From contig JARHVA010003169.1 in assembly GCA_037957365.1 (NCBI GenBank), positions 194,001 through 258,000 of the forward strand: DNA of 64,000 bases. Reading direction: 5' to 3'. This document shows positions 24,770 to 35,989 of the stretch, piece after piece. Origin of the DNA: Torreya grandis (lineage: Eukaryota > Streptophyta > Pinopsida > Cupressales > Taxaceae). Both the position numbers and the translations under genes were made by a program. The first letter of the stretch is position 1. Each line of letters opens with the position of its first letter. The notes under the pieces are model-generated. The model worked only from the letters and a program-made list of their open reading frames with translations. It ran no database searches and had not been told where the DNA came from.

Positions 24770-25173
24770 ATCTTGGTTTTTGCATGCAAAACTTATGGTC
24801 ATGCATGCCAAGTAGTTGGGGTCATTTTTTCCCCTTTTTACCCCCTTTTTCACCTCTTTTTGTTCCATTCCATTTTGTTTTCTCCTCCTCCCTGCTTTTA
24901 GTCAATCGTGTGAGCAAGTGGAATCATGTTTTCATCAGATTCAAGCATTGTATCATGATTTTCAAGTAGGGTTTCATGTTTTTTCTCTTCTTGTTTCGGT
25001 TTTTGTTTTGTTTTTGTTTTTCTTCTCTTATTCATGTTGTTTTTCCTTTTTTCCCTTCTATTCTAGGTTTTATTTTGTTTGTGATCCCCTTCCTCCATTC
25101 TTCCCCCCCAAAGAAGCAATCTAAGCAGAGAAAACCCTCTTCCCCTTCTTCCTACTTATCGGCCCATCAAACC

Positions 25174-25453
25174 CATGTAAAGGTGGCTAATATCACCACC
25201 CTTACACATCCCTAGCCAATCAATGCAAGGGCAGCAATTTTTACTACCCTTACATGATAACTACCAACCAATGCAAGGGCGGCAAAATTCGCCATCAATG
25301 CACAAACTCAACACTTCCCAATGTGCATAGGCAGCAATAATTGCCATCGATGCACATCTATCATTCCCAATGTGCAAGTGCAGTGATTTTTGCCACCTAT
25401 GCACAAGACCTTCCTCCACATGCAAAGGCAGCAATTTTTGCCGCCCCTGCATG
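25174..25453. repeat. Hairpin-repeat cluster 2 of the 5' LTR (6 units)
   Basis: Six further palindromic units at 25174-25209, 25222-25256, 25271-25302, 25321-25356, 25371-25404 and 25418-25453, with the same GGCGGCAA/TTGCCGCC core; the last unit is among the best preserved. The cluster ends about 245 bases before the ATG of the LTR ORF. Both clusters recur at matching places in the 3' LTR. Confidence 0.8.
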
Positions 25454-25698
25454 TTTTCTCTCCAAAAACTTAACTTTGAAAAAACTTTTTTTTTTTCTAT
25501 TTTTTCCAAGCTTGATTCCCTTTCACTTGTCGATTTGCTTGCATTTTAGCCCTTTCAAGTGCATTCCCATGATCATGATCATCTAATGTGCAATTTTCCT
25601 AGATTGCCAATATTTTTTCTAATTGTGTTATCATGATTCTTACTGCAGTTTCTCTTCAAGATCCTTCATCAATAAACTTTTGAAAAAGGCTCATTTCG

Positions 25699-28600
25699 AT
25701 GACTGAGGTTTCTCCAAAGAAGTCAAATATAATGAAGTATCAGTATCAAGGTGTTTTTACAGTCACCTCAGTTGCTTCTAATGTCGATGACATTAGGGAT
25801 ACAGAGATCGGGCATGTAGATATCGCTGAGTTCATAGAAAGAACCAAAGCAAACGATCCTAACTCTGAAATGAAGAGGCTAATTAAGAGCAATATTCATC
25901 TGGTCTCTTTTTTTCTTGTGGTAGCTCATCACACAGAGTTTGTTCTCCAGTATGCTCAATTCTACAACAAAGATAATAGGGTTGTGGTAGATGTTAGTGG
26001 TAACATAGTAATTAGACAAAACCATGAGTTTATTGATAAAGTGTTTATATGCCCTCCCACTACTGTTGTGTTGAAGCTTGACTTTGTTGAAGCACAAAAG
26101 GAATATGATAAAGATCATGTGAAATCAAAGAAAGTGATTAATAATAGATGGCTCAAAACTCCCAGAGTGAACTTGTCTAGATGGTCACAAAACTTTTCAA
26201 GGAGAAATTTTATAGAAGAGGTTGGTGACTTGATTACTCTTCTCAACAAAGTACAAGGTTTACATTCTTCCTCTCAATTTCACAAATAGATGTATCCCTT
26301 CATTAAGATAATTCTCTAAGGCAAACAAGTCATTTTCTAGAGAGAACAAATTAGCAATGCTCTGCATGAGCAATTGACAAAGGTATCTACTACCTCTAAA
26401 TTCTACATGACTTCATACTTGGTATATATTGTAGTGTCCATGAGAATCTTTCCAGGTTTAATATCAGAGGGAGACAGAAAAACAACCCCAGTATATCAAT
26501 ATTACCCTCAGCTAACATTAAAGGGTTCTATCCATCATTTTAGGAGGGTAAATGATGCTTTCTTTACAGTATTTTTATCTCTTCAACCCCCAATTAGAAT
26601 AGAAAAGAGTGTCAGGTGAAGCCTAGACTGTTGTGAATGACTTTGGGTGTATGTTCTTGTAGTTTCCTACTTTTTTATCTGTGGGTTGGCTTTTTCTAAG
26701 GTTATCCCTATATGCTTTCAAGATTCCCCTCAAATAAATTGGTCTTGACGGAGTTGTGTAGGAAAATTGTTGTCATGCATAATAAGCAAATGGAACTCAA
26801 AAAACCCAGTTTCAGGTTTCCAATTAAAATTGGTAGATTCTCAGTATTGACTGTTGTAAAAGCTAGAGCAATAGAGACTAAAATTCAACTTGTAACCATG
26901 AAGCATTTCAAAAAGAGACCAAATTTTGACTATAGAGGTGTAAAGGACATGATCAGGAGGAAAACCCAGTTCTATGAGCCTATGATTGAAGATGTTTGGA
27001 TCTATTTGAGAATAGTGGAAGATATCAAAAAGATGGACTATAGTAGACTATCTCTTGAATAAATAGAATATCTGGGCTCGCTAAAATTCTTGTAAATCTA
27101 ATAGATGACAGAGATCTGATCAATAATAAATATCATGCTAAACAAGTCACCAATGCTCTTTTTCCCCAAATCTAATGGTCTCAAAAAGAGTTGACCTCTT
27201 TGAGGATGAGATTTGAATCAATATTGGTAAACACCAATGATTGGTTAGCAAATAAGGGGATCACTTTGAAAGAATTTATTACAGAGTCAGAAACTGAATT
27301 TCAAGAAGAGACAAGAAGGAGCGCAGAAAATAAAACAAAGAATAAAAGTGATGTTCCTTCTCCTTCTAGGCCCCATAAGCCTAGGATCATTTTTGTAACG
27401 AAGAAATTAAAATTTGTAGAAAAAGAGCTAGAAACAACAGATATGCAGGTTGAGAAGCAAAGCACTAAAGAACTAGCAGCAGGACAGATGGAAATTGATA
27501 ATAGGCCTATAAGTCAATAAGAGACAAAAATTGTCTCCATGAGAGGGTGTGCAATTAGATGCAGGAATTTTTCTTCTCTGCCCCACTCACCTAGTGCAAC
27601 TCCTTCACTTATTTCTCTAATCAGTGTTCCCTCTTTTGGAGCTGCCTCCCCTTCTAAAATTATTTTTGGCGACCCTCAGAGTGCTTCTGGAGATGTTCTT
27701 CATTCATCAAGATTTATCCCCTATTTTTCATCTCAATCTTTTAACATCAGAGATTGTTCTACCCTTGACCATTCAGTAGCAGGTGTGGTTTTAATTGATA
27801 CTATGCCCATTGTTTCCACCAGCAGTGTAAGTGCTACTCTAGTGATGCCAACTATAGGGACTGTTGTTAATATAAGTGTTTTTACTCTCCTACCTTGGTT
27901 ATCAGCTTACATGCCCAAAAATTTAAAAAAAAAAGCCATCTCTTTAGATGACTTTAACTTCAGTAAGATGGCACTGGTAAGAGCTAAAAATCCCAAGAAG
28001 TTAAAGATCCTTTTAAAGATGATTGGAGATAAGGGGCACAAATTTTTGGAAATAGCTAAACCTCCATAGGATGTAACTCTTAAAAATTTTGATATACGCA
28101 ACTAATCTATCTCTAGAGTTGAGTTAGGGAAGATAACTCATGAAAGCACTAAGAGTGATTTGCAATAAGCAATGGATATTATGGTTCAAAAATTCGATAG
28201 AAAAAGAGAAATGAAGGATCATTATAAGGTGAGGGTGGAACAATTGACTGTAGTGATAAGAAGAATCACTCTAGCTCCAGAAGTAGTAACTCTAGAGGCT
28301 ATCTCCATAGATGATCCAGTGGTCTATAAAGTACAAAGAACCTATCCTAAGGGCAAAGTGCTTGAGGATTACTTAGACAAAATACATGCACAAGGTGTTT
28401 CCTTGTTTACAAAATTATTTGAGAAAATGAGTAAGATGAAGAAAATGAGAACCGAACTAGATGAGCTTATCAATATCATTTCTCAGGGTATTGAAAGCAT
28501 AGATAAATATCTTGGCAAATAGATAGATATAAAGAAGCTAAAAATAGGAACTCTAATATCAATTGGTGTCATCACTGATAGAGACTCATATATTAAAACT

Positions 28601-29038
28601 AAAGAAGCATTAATATATAGGAGTCAAGTGCTTAAAGAATTAATCAGCGACCTCAAATCTTTCAGAGACCTCAGCGAACAAAGTGATATCAGTCTGTTGC
28701 ATAAATTAGAGGAGATGCCTTGTAAACTTACCACATAAGACAACCAGTTCATTTCAACAAAAGAAATGATTTAAGATTTTGAAGGTATGTTTCAAAGGAA
28801 ATTCGAGGAGAAAGCATTTTTAGTGGCATTTGTGGATAACATCCTGGATAATCAGTTAACTCTAGATAATCTGAGAACCAGATTAACTAGTCATGTGAAA
28901 TCAATCACAGTTGTGAGAGATGCCATAGTCAGGGCTAAAGTGGTCTTCAAAAATACTATTGTGCCAGACAGTATTAAGATTCAAGTGGCTATTGCCATGT
29001 ACAATGCTCATATAAGGAAGGGTGGAGCTACAAATTGA
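25699..29038 (+). pseudogene. LTR-encoded ORF of element E, 5' LTR copy (~1,100 codons, decayed)
   Basis: Starts at ATG 25699 (MTEVSPKKSNIMKYQYQGVF). The first 196 codons are open and include DVSGNIVIRQNHEFIDKVF and NNRWLKTPRVNLSRW. Collinear blocks follow: 26374-26619 (STTSKFYMTSYLVYIVVSMR, then YYPQLTLKGSIHHFRRVNDA), 26712-27062 (YEPMIEDVWIYLR), 27191-27520 (ending in a basic, Pro-containing segment), 27539-28069 (Ser/Thr-rich linker), 28172-28522 (Lys/Glu-rich, probably coiled coil) and 28787-29038. Two frame changes occur before 27191; from there to 29038 one frame holds with single stops. The same protein is encoded in the 3' LTR. I do not recognise the family. The N-terminal part faintly recalls plant transposon-associated domains with an 'FY...I...F...I..VF..P' pattern, which is only a guess. 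Confidence 0.7.
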
Positions 29039-29185
29039 ATCAAATTTTTGTTGGTTTAATTTTCTTTTTTTTAAATGCACTTTGTAATTGACTTGGGACA
29101 TTTACACATGTACTTTTATCATGTGTAGTTACATGTAAAAATCTAGAAAGTCCCAAAGTCAACAAAGACTCATCTTTGACTAGGT

Positions 29186-29199
29186 TATAATATATATAG
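29186..29199 (+). promoter_or_regulatory. TATA-like box of the element E 5' LTR
   Basis: TATAATATATATAG lies 150 bases after the end of the LTR ORF and about 820 bases before the LTR end. The partner LTR has TATAATATT at about 41048-41056. If this is the promoter, the ORF upstream of it lies in U3 and would be carried at the 3' end of the full-length transcript. Confidence 0.5.
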
Positions 29200-30026
29200 A
29201 GAGAGCATCTTTTGTAAAGAATGGATATTTTAATAATTGAGAGCAAAAACTCTGCCAAATTGAGATGCTTCTTGAGACTTTGATCTTAGATTGTAAATCA
29301 TATTTGCTTGAATGAATGAAAAGCAGGTTACTTTCAGACTTTGTGTTGGAATAATTTGTGTTATGTAGGTGATCATTCTTATGTTCTTTTTCCTAATAAT
29401 CTCTCATCTATTTGATTAAACAATCAAAGTGTGTGGAAATTATCTGAAGACATTTTGAAGTTAATTATGAAGACTTTGAGCTGCTATAATTACCTTTAGT
29501 TCATGTTTTCCATGTTTTAGCAGGAAGGATATTAAAAAGGTTTTGAACTATTTTTATCCTTTGTGATCTTATACTCTGTTGTAGTTTTCAGTGAAAACTT
29601 TGAGCTGCACTTCACTCTACTATTACGTACGTTTCAATCAGTAAGGGGAGTAATGAAATACTTTATGCTTTCATAGATTTTTTGTAGATTTCGTTACTAT
29701 TCGAAAAGATTTTTTGTCATTTACTGAAAATTCTTTCTGAAAAAAGAGAAATGCTTTCAGTTGTTAACCAAGATTTCTCTTTTGCCTTGTAAACATCATC
29801 TCTGAGAAAAGAGAGATGGATAGTGTAATCTCACCCTTGAGTCTATTTTCATTCATATTAATATTTAAATAGTTTATAGGGAACCTCCCCTTGATGAGAG
29901 GAGAGATTTATCTCATTATGATGTGGTAAACCCACAATTTTTGCCATATAAATCTCCTTGTGATGTGGTTGATATACTCATTTTGTCGTCAGTTGCTTGA
30001 TGACAAAATATTCACCCAACAGCTTT

Positions 30027-30044
30027 TGGTGACTCCGTTGGGGA
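30027..30044 (+). other. Primer binding site of element E (tRNA-Arg type)
   Basis: TGGTGACTCCGTTGGGGA lies five bases after the 5' LTR end. It closely resembles the arginine-tRNA primer site known from Ogre/Tat elements (TGGCGACTCCACTGGGGA). It marks the start of minus-strand DNA synthesis and fixes the orientation as +. Confidence 0.85.
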
Positions 30045-30359
30045 CACGAACGTGCACTTTGAATCCTCAAGCTTCAAATTGAAGCATTTTTAGTACTTAT
30101 TTAGTTTTACACTCTGATAGATCCACTATACATGTGAAGTCAGAGAGCACAAGGTATTGTTGATCCTGTATTTGAGTTGGTGTGATAAAATAATTTTGAT
30201 ATTTTTCCTCCACTATCTCACCTTCAGCAAACCAGGAGTTTCCCTCTTACCAGCGTCAGATCTCTCATACTAAGTGAAGCTTCTAGTCTTAGTGCTAGTA
30301 GAGTTTTGTCCGTACTTACCCCACCAAGATTTGTTATCCCTCCCTTCAATCGTCATATC
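30045..30359 (+). other. Leader of element E between primer site and gag
   Basis: Noncoding leader of about 315 bases with no supported ORF. It ends at the gag ATG (30360), which starts MAAQGPWGNTFCPLNL. Confidence 0.6.
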
Positions 30360-31283
30360 ATGGCGGCCCAAGGTCCTTGGGGCAACACTTTTTGCCCTCT
30401 CAATCTAACCCCACCTTTACATTAACTACTCCATAGTTCAAGGAAGAATTTTTTTAAATTCTATGGTGATAGAAAAGTTCATCCAGATGAGCATGTCGCT
30501 ACTTTCTGCATATCATGTGACATGATAAGTGTGGAATATGAAGATATAGTGGTGAGATTGTTTATGGAAACTTTGTAAGGTGTTGTTGCCAACTAATTTT
30601 ATCACCTTCAAGCTCAAACTATAACTGACTAGAATATGTTCAAGGCCAAGTTTGAGGCCAGATTCAAACTTGCTGAAGATGCACATGCCTTATTGGCTCA
30701 GCTTATGCAAATGAAAAAGAAACCTCATGAACCCATGCGAGACTTCATTTCTAAATTCAACAAGCTAAGGAATCGAATTCCTATAATTGCTCAGCCGACA
30801 CTAGAAAATCTTAAGTGTTTTTTCATTAACTCTCAACTTTCTGAGGTGAGTTTTCTATTGAGGCAGGTTGGCCCTATTGATATTTCTACAACCCAAAATT
30901 TAGCTACTAAGGTCGAGGATGATCTTATCCTAGCAGGTAAGATTAGAAAAGATCCTAATAAAAGTAAATTTTTTTCATCTGCTGAAAGTTTTTCCACTAG
31001 CACCACAGATCCTATGGTGCAAAAATTAGCAAATGAATTGCTAGCCTTGAAAAGACAAATGGTCCAGGGTATGTCTGCCCCTCCACATTAGGATATGCCA
31101 AGAAGGACATTTTCCAACCAGTCATATCAAGAACAATCAAATCACCTACCTCCCCCACATGAGAAGCTTGCCATTGAAGTAGTACCTACTAATTCAGTAG
31201 TTTGTTACCTTGAAGTTGAACATGATTTCTCATTCCAATCTGAGTTGGACCAAGAAGATGATGCTAATCTCTTTGCAGAATAA
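30360..31283 (+). pseudogene. Element E gag (decayed)
   Basis: The ATG at 30360 opens a frame that continues through gag, protease, the extra RNase H and RT with stops but no shift. The gag domain includes FYGDRKVHPDEHVATF, a LxGVVANxFYHLQAQ segment and MFKAKFEARFKLAEDAHALL, followed by MKKKPHEPMRDFISKFNKLR. This is the usual retrotransposon gag layout, with a Trp-rich helix and a conserved F...F block. Downstream lie a helical tail and a linker. I find no convincing zinc knuckle. Gag forms the particle for reverse transcription. Stops at about 30420, 30577, 30598, 30630 and 31089 are single-codon changes. Confidence 0.8.
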
Positions 31284-32369
31284 GAAGAAGAATTAGTTGG
31301 CAACTCCAACATCATTTTTTTGGATTAGCAAGATGAAGTTAGAAGCAAGGGATAAGTGTTTGATGGATCATACGTTGTTTTTACCAGGTCTCAAAACCAG
31401 TCAGCTCAAAAAGTTGATAAATAAAAAATAAGAGAAGAACCTCAGCCAGTAGTTTTAATCACTAAATGAGGGACTTCGCTGACTTTCTAATCAAAGGACC
31501 CGGTGACTAATAAGAAAGTAAGTACCTCAAACCGTTATGTACCTTCTACTTCTATCTCTCAGACCAGTGCCACACCCAATAAAGATTAAGATGAGGGGTT
31601 TCCTCCCTCTGTCTCTAGTTTATTTCAATTATTTGATATAATTGATTATGCTAAAAAAACTAAGATTTAAATGACTGAAGTTGAGTACTTGAGAGCTAAT
31701 CCTGAACAGTTTGATAGGCTAGTTGAATACGTAAAAAATAAAACTGTTCCTATAAGACAAGATTTTTTAAAGGTGTCTCACAATTTCTCAAAGAATAAAT
31801 CCACCTAGAATAATCTCGTCGCTACTCCCCTTGCTACCCCTAGGAAAATAAAAAATTTCTATGTTTCTTTGTTGATAAGTGGTCATAAATTGAGTAATTG
31901 CATAATAGACTCTAGAGTTTCTGATAACGTTATGTCTACCAAGGTACCTGATTCTCTTAGTCTTACTTTGACTAAGACTTTTGAGAGATGTTTCTCCATG
32001 AAAAATAAGCAATTCCCACTCTTGGGCCAAATCAAAGATGCCCAATTTGCATTTGTAGCTTTTCCAGAGAAGAAGATCAAAATGACGGTCTTAGTGGCTA
32101 ATGTTCCAACCTCTTATGGCATTCTGTTTGGGCACATTTTTTACAAAAATGTAGGTAGAAAATTAAATATAGATCTTTTTGAAGCAAGGATTCATGTTAA
32201 AGGTGTTATGAAGAAATTGCTTCCTGAGAAAGAGTCGAAATATATAATCACCCAAACATCAGATCTCGAAGCAGAAATTTTATTTGAATCATCGAGAATG
32301 GATAATTATTTCCTAACTCCTAAAGATGTTTTCATCTCATCAGATGAAAGTCTTTTTAGTGACAATTAA
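31284..32369 (+). pseudogene. Element E linker and aspartic protease (active site changed)
   Basis: In the gag frame. The protease core is at 31869-32200: LISGHKLSNCIIDSRVSDNV, then MTVLVANVPTSYGILFG, matching the retroviral-type aspartic protease pattern of a DSG-type active site followed by a hydrophobic ILxG motif. The active site reads IIDSR where IIDSG is expected, a G-to-R change likely to kill activity. The protease would cleave the Gag-Pol polyprotein. The 31284-31868 linker is weakly conserved and has several stops. Confidence 0.75.
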
Positions 32370-32396
32370 AAAAATTTAGATGTAAAGTCAAAAAAA

Positions 32397-32960
32397 TTGT
32401 TAAAGCAAAGTTCAGATAACCAAGAATCTTCCCTTATTGATGGAGAAATTTTTTTAAAAAGATCAAATTTTGATAACATTTGGATTTTAGAATTTGATGG
32501 TAGTTGCTCTTCTACTGGTTCTGAAGCTAGAATTATATTAATCTCCCCTCAAGGAGAAATTTTTCCTTATTCATATAAGTTGCAGTTCAATAACACTGCT
32601 AAGTATGAGTCTTTGCTGCTTGGATTGAAAGCTACTCATACTAAAGGTATTAAGGTTCTTCACACCCGGAGAGATGCTGAACTGATAGTTTATCAGGTAA
32701 AAAATCTACACCAAACAAAAAATGAAAGATTGTGACATTATCACAATCTTGTATGGGATTGTATTGAAAGTTTTGATGCTTTCAATATTTTTACTGTGCT
32801 GAGAGAATGCAATGACCGTGCAAATTTGTTGGCTGTCTCCACAACCCTCATGGTTCCCTATAAAGACTTCGAAGGAGACAAGTACACTATTGAGATGGTC
32901 TTTCGACCAAGTGTACCATGTAATTCTAACCATTGGTAAGTGTTCAATGGTGACAATTAA
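32397..32960 (+). pseudogene. Element E archaeal-type RNase H, placed before RT
   Basis: In the gag-pol frame. WILEFDGSCSSTGSEARIIL begins the fold, followed by SPQGEIFPYSYKLQFNNTAK, YESLLLGL and RRDAELIVYQVKN. This gives the first three acidic residues of RNase H (D in FDGS, E in YESLL, D in RRDAEL). After one stop the tail RECNDRANLLAVS follows, where the usual N..AD.LA motif has Asn instead of the last Asp. The pattern is that of the archaeal-type RNase H acquired by Tat/Ogre elements. In the order I know for Ogre, this domain lies after RT; here it lies between protease and RT. A second RNase H, of normal Gypsy type, follows RT. Confidence 0.8.
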
Positions 32961-33164
32961 ATCATTGCTTTTCTGAAAAAGATGGACAACTTTGAAGATC
33001 TTTATTTTGAAGGAAGTGAATCTCAACCATGGAAATCAGTTCCCGAAGTAAATTCTAAAATTGGTGAAGAGTTCCTTCAACTCAAGGGAAATAAAATTCC
33101 AAAAGGTTTGGTTTCTCTTGAAAAATTATTCGATAAGCAGGATAGATATGTCAAGCAATGACAA

Positions 33165-33914
33165 GTGGATTCAAGTTCTTCTAAGGAGTTCGATCAAATA
33201 AATTTGAGCACAGAAGAAAATCTCAAGATGGTCAACATTAGAAATTGTTTCACTTCTGACAAAAAGCTTAAATTTGTTGCTCTTTTTCACCATTACATTG
33301 ATATTTTGGCATATTCTTACGATGATTTGAAATCTCTTAGGCCTGACGAGATCCAGCATGAAATTCCTATTAAAGTTGGGTCATTTTCTTACAAGAAGAA
33401 ATAAAGGCAATACAACCCCAAAATATTAGGGACTATCCTTTCAGAGATCCAAAAAATGTTGAATGCAAAGATTGTTTTTCCAATCCATCATTCCACCTGG
33501 ATTGCTAACATAGTTCTCATGAGAAAAAAAAATGGAGAAATTCGTATCTGTGTTGATTTCAGAAACTTAAATCAATCTTCTTTAAAAGATAACTACCCTC
33601 TACCCATTATGAATCAAGTGTTTCAAATAATGATTAGTTTATAAATGTTATCAATATTAGATGATGTTTTTGGGTACAATCAAATAAAAGTCAATGAAGC
33701 AGATCAACATAAGACTGCTTTCACTACACCTTGGGGCACTTTTATATATCGTAGAATGTCTTTTAGTTTGATCAATGCTGGTGCTACCTTCCAAAAAGTA
33801 ATGGATCTTACTTTCAGAGATGAAATGGAAAATTTTATTATGGTATATCTTGATGAATTAACCTTTTTTTCAAACATCATTCTGATCACGCGCACCATTT
33901 ACAACAAGTGCTAG
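33165..33914 (+). pseudogene. Element E reverse transcriptase (catalytic YLDD changed to YLDE)
   Basis: Still in the gag-pol frame. After a spacer (33165-33404) the RT begins near 33410 with ILGTILSEIQKMLNAKIVFP, then IRICVDFRNLNQSSLKDNYP (the YRxLN motif), LSILDDVFGYNQI (first catalytic aspartate region) and TPWGTFIYRRMSFSLINAGA. The catalytic block reads MVYLDELTFFS, so the second Asp of YLDD is Glu. The frame is lost shortly after 33914. RT copies genomic RNA to cDNA; this copy is inactive. Confidence 0.88.
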
Positions 33915-34790
33915 AGCGCTGTCAATAAAATGGTATTTCTCTTAATTTTAAGAAGTCAATTTTTAGGGTTACAGAAGGTAAACTTTTCGATCACACTGTA
34001 TCTTAAGAAGGCATAAAAATTGACTCAAAAAGAGTCAAATCTATCTAAAATCTTACTCTTTTTGCTAGTAAGATGGTAGTTCATTCTTTCTTCAAAAAGG
34101 TGAATTTTCTATAAAGATTCATTTTGGCATTCATAGAGAAGACTCGCCACATTGTTGACATGATGAAGGGAAAAGCCACTTTCTGATAGATTGTAGAAGG
34201 CAAGTCAGCATTTGAAGACATCAAAAAAGTGATTGCCCATGCACCAATTCTATTTTGTCCAAATTATACCAAAGACTTCATAATATACAGCTATGCTTCC
34301 AAGCATACACTTTTAGCTATTTTGGTTCAGCAAAACAAAGAAGGTGTGAAATCTCCCATATAATTTATGAGTTGTCCTCTCAAAGATCATGAATTAAAAT
34401 ATTCAAATATGGAGAAACATGCTTATACCATGGTTAAGATGGTAAAGCATTTCAAATTTTACATCATGAATTCACATATTGTTGCTTTGGTGCCTGACAC
34501 AACGGTGAAGTCTATTCTAACTAACAGGAGTTTGGTACTAAAAGGAGAAATTAGATTGCTAAAATTTAAGAGTTTGATCTTGATATCAAACCTACCAAGC
34601 TTGTGTGAGAAAAGGGGCTCTACCAATTGATTGTTGATAATATCTCCAAAGAAATAGAAAATGAAGAAATAAAGGTTGAAGACGTGCCTACGATTCTCTT
34701 CATCGCTACTACTGATGAGTGGTATTTCAATATCGCTCATTTTCTTACCTATGGTGAGTGTCCCACCCATCTATCTTAAAAAGAAAAAAG
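33915..34790 (+). pseudogene. Element E RT connection and Gypsy-type RNase H (decayed)
   Basis: In shifted frames. Around 34270-34380 lies IIYSYASKHTLLAILVQQNK with SPIxFMSCPL, and 34367-34500 has DHELKYSNMEKHAYTMVKMV and HFKFYIMNSHIVALVPD. This is the standard RNase H of Ty3/Gypsy pol, directly after RT. It removes RNA from RNA-DNA hybrids. Key residues are eroded and stops are frequent. Confidence 0.7.
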
Positions 34791-34798
34791 GAATGTTA

Positions 34799-35989
34799 AG
34801 TTAAAGACTACTAACTATGTCTTGTGGGATAATGGTTTGTACAAGAGAAGCCTTGATGGGGTATTTTTTCATTGCGTCGATAAGGTGCAACAAGGTAAAC
34901 TTTTAGAGTCTTTTCATAATTTGGCTCATAGAAGACATTTTTCTACCCCAGTGATAGCCCATAGGATTCTACGAGCAAGGTACTATTGGCCTACACTATT
35001 TCAAGATGCGTACAAATAGGTACGAAAGTGTGAATTGTGTCAACAGTTCATTGGAAAACTTAAATTAGCTGCATTACCCTTCAAGCCAGTGGTGATTGAA
35101 GAACCTTTTTAACAATGGGGTATTGATTTCATTGGCATAGTGAACCCATCCTCAAGTGTTGGACATGACTATGTTCTCACCATGACTGACTATTTTACCA
35201 AATGGGTGGAAGCCATTCCAACTAAGCATGTTACTTCAGAAGTGGTATGTAATTTTCTTAAGAAAAATATTATTTCCTGGTCTAGAGTTCCAACTAAGAT
35301 TGTAATAGACAATGCAGCCTATTTCTCTTCTTATGAGATTACTCAGTTTTACTTTTATTATGGGATTACCCTTTCCCACTCTTCTGATTATTTTCTATAA
35401 GGAAATGGCCAAGCAAAATCGAGCAACAAGAATCTAGTTACTATTATCAAAAAAACTAGTACATGATAATCAGAGGACTTGGCATAAAATATTGTTTGAC
35501 ATTTTGTAGGTAGATAGAATTACACCCAAGAGGAAAATAGGCATGTCACCATTCCAACTTTTGTATGGTTTGAATGCAGAGATACCAATCACCCTAGAAC
35601 TACCAACACTGAGGTTGGCAAAGGCAATCAAAGATTTAACTTTCAAAAATTCTATTGATAAAAAGATCATGTGCCTAACTGAATTAGATGAGCAACGAAC
35701 CATGGTAGTGGACTAGATTACTGCACATCAAAATTAGGTGAAGAAACTCTTCAACAAGAAGGCAAGGATTCGTGATTTTTAGATTAGAGATCAAGTCTTG
35801 TTGTGGGACAAGAGGAGAGAACCAAAAAGAATGCACGGCAAATTTGATTCTTTGTGGAGAGGTCTATTTACCATTTTTCAGGTCTGTGGTGAAAATAGCT
35901 TCTTGCTAGAATATCAAGATGGAGCACCATTCTCACTGCCATTCAGTGGGCAACATCTAAAACACTTTAATCTTTTAAGTATTAGATGA
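34799..35989 (+). pseudogene. Element E integrase (decayed)
   Basis: The zinc-binding N-terminus is at 34905-35045 (SFHNLAHRRHFSTPVIAHRI, YYWPTLFQDAYK and CELCQ), close to the HHCC pattern. The catalytic core is at 35115-35430: QWGIDFIG with the first Asp, VIDNAAYFSSYEI with the second, and GNGQAKSSNK where the usual catalytic Glu is Lys. The C-terminal domain is at 35798-35989 (LLWDKRREPKRMHGKFDSLW, then FSGQHLKHFNL). No chromodomain follows, as expected for Tat elements. Frames shift between core and C-terminus. Confidence 0.85.

Larger units (their letters stand above)
24301..30021 (+). repeat. Element E 5' LTR (5721 bp)
   Basis: Aligns with 36171-41919 over its full length, starting at TGTTCCCAAAATCA and ending TTCACCCAACA. 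In order it contains a hairpin-repeat array (24549-25453), a T-rich tract (about 24970-25100), a decayed ORF of about 1,100 codons (25699-29038), a TATA-like box (29186-29199) and about 820 bases that would be R-U5. If the TATA box is the promoter, U3 is about 4.9 kb and the ORF lies in U3. Confidence 0.93.

Noticed and set aside
24816..25215. Overlapping + strand ORFs rich in Phe, Leu and Pro (also 36817-36999)
   Set aside because: They arise from T-rich and C/T-rich low-complexity sequence between the two hairpin clusters; their frames are not kept between the two LTR copies.
24549..25453. CRISPR-like array (regular short palindromic repeats)
   Set aside because: The repeats are diverged and unevenly spaced, with no unique spacers of constant length, and they lie within a plant LTR.
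25261..25509. Minus-strand ORF with repeated CIG-like segments
   Set aside because: It is the translation of the palindromic repeat array, which is open in several frames by composition.
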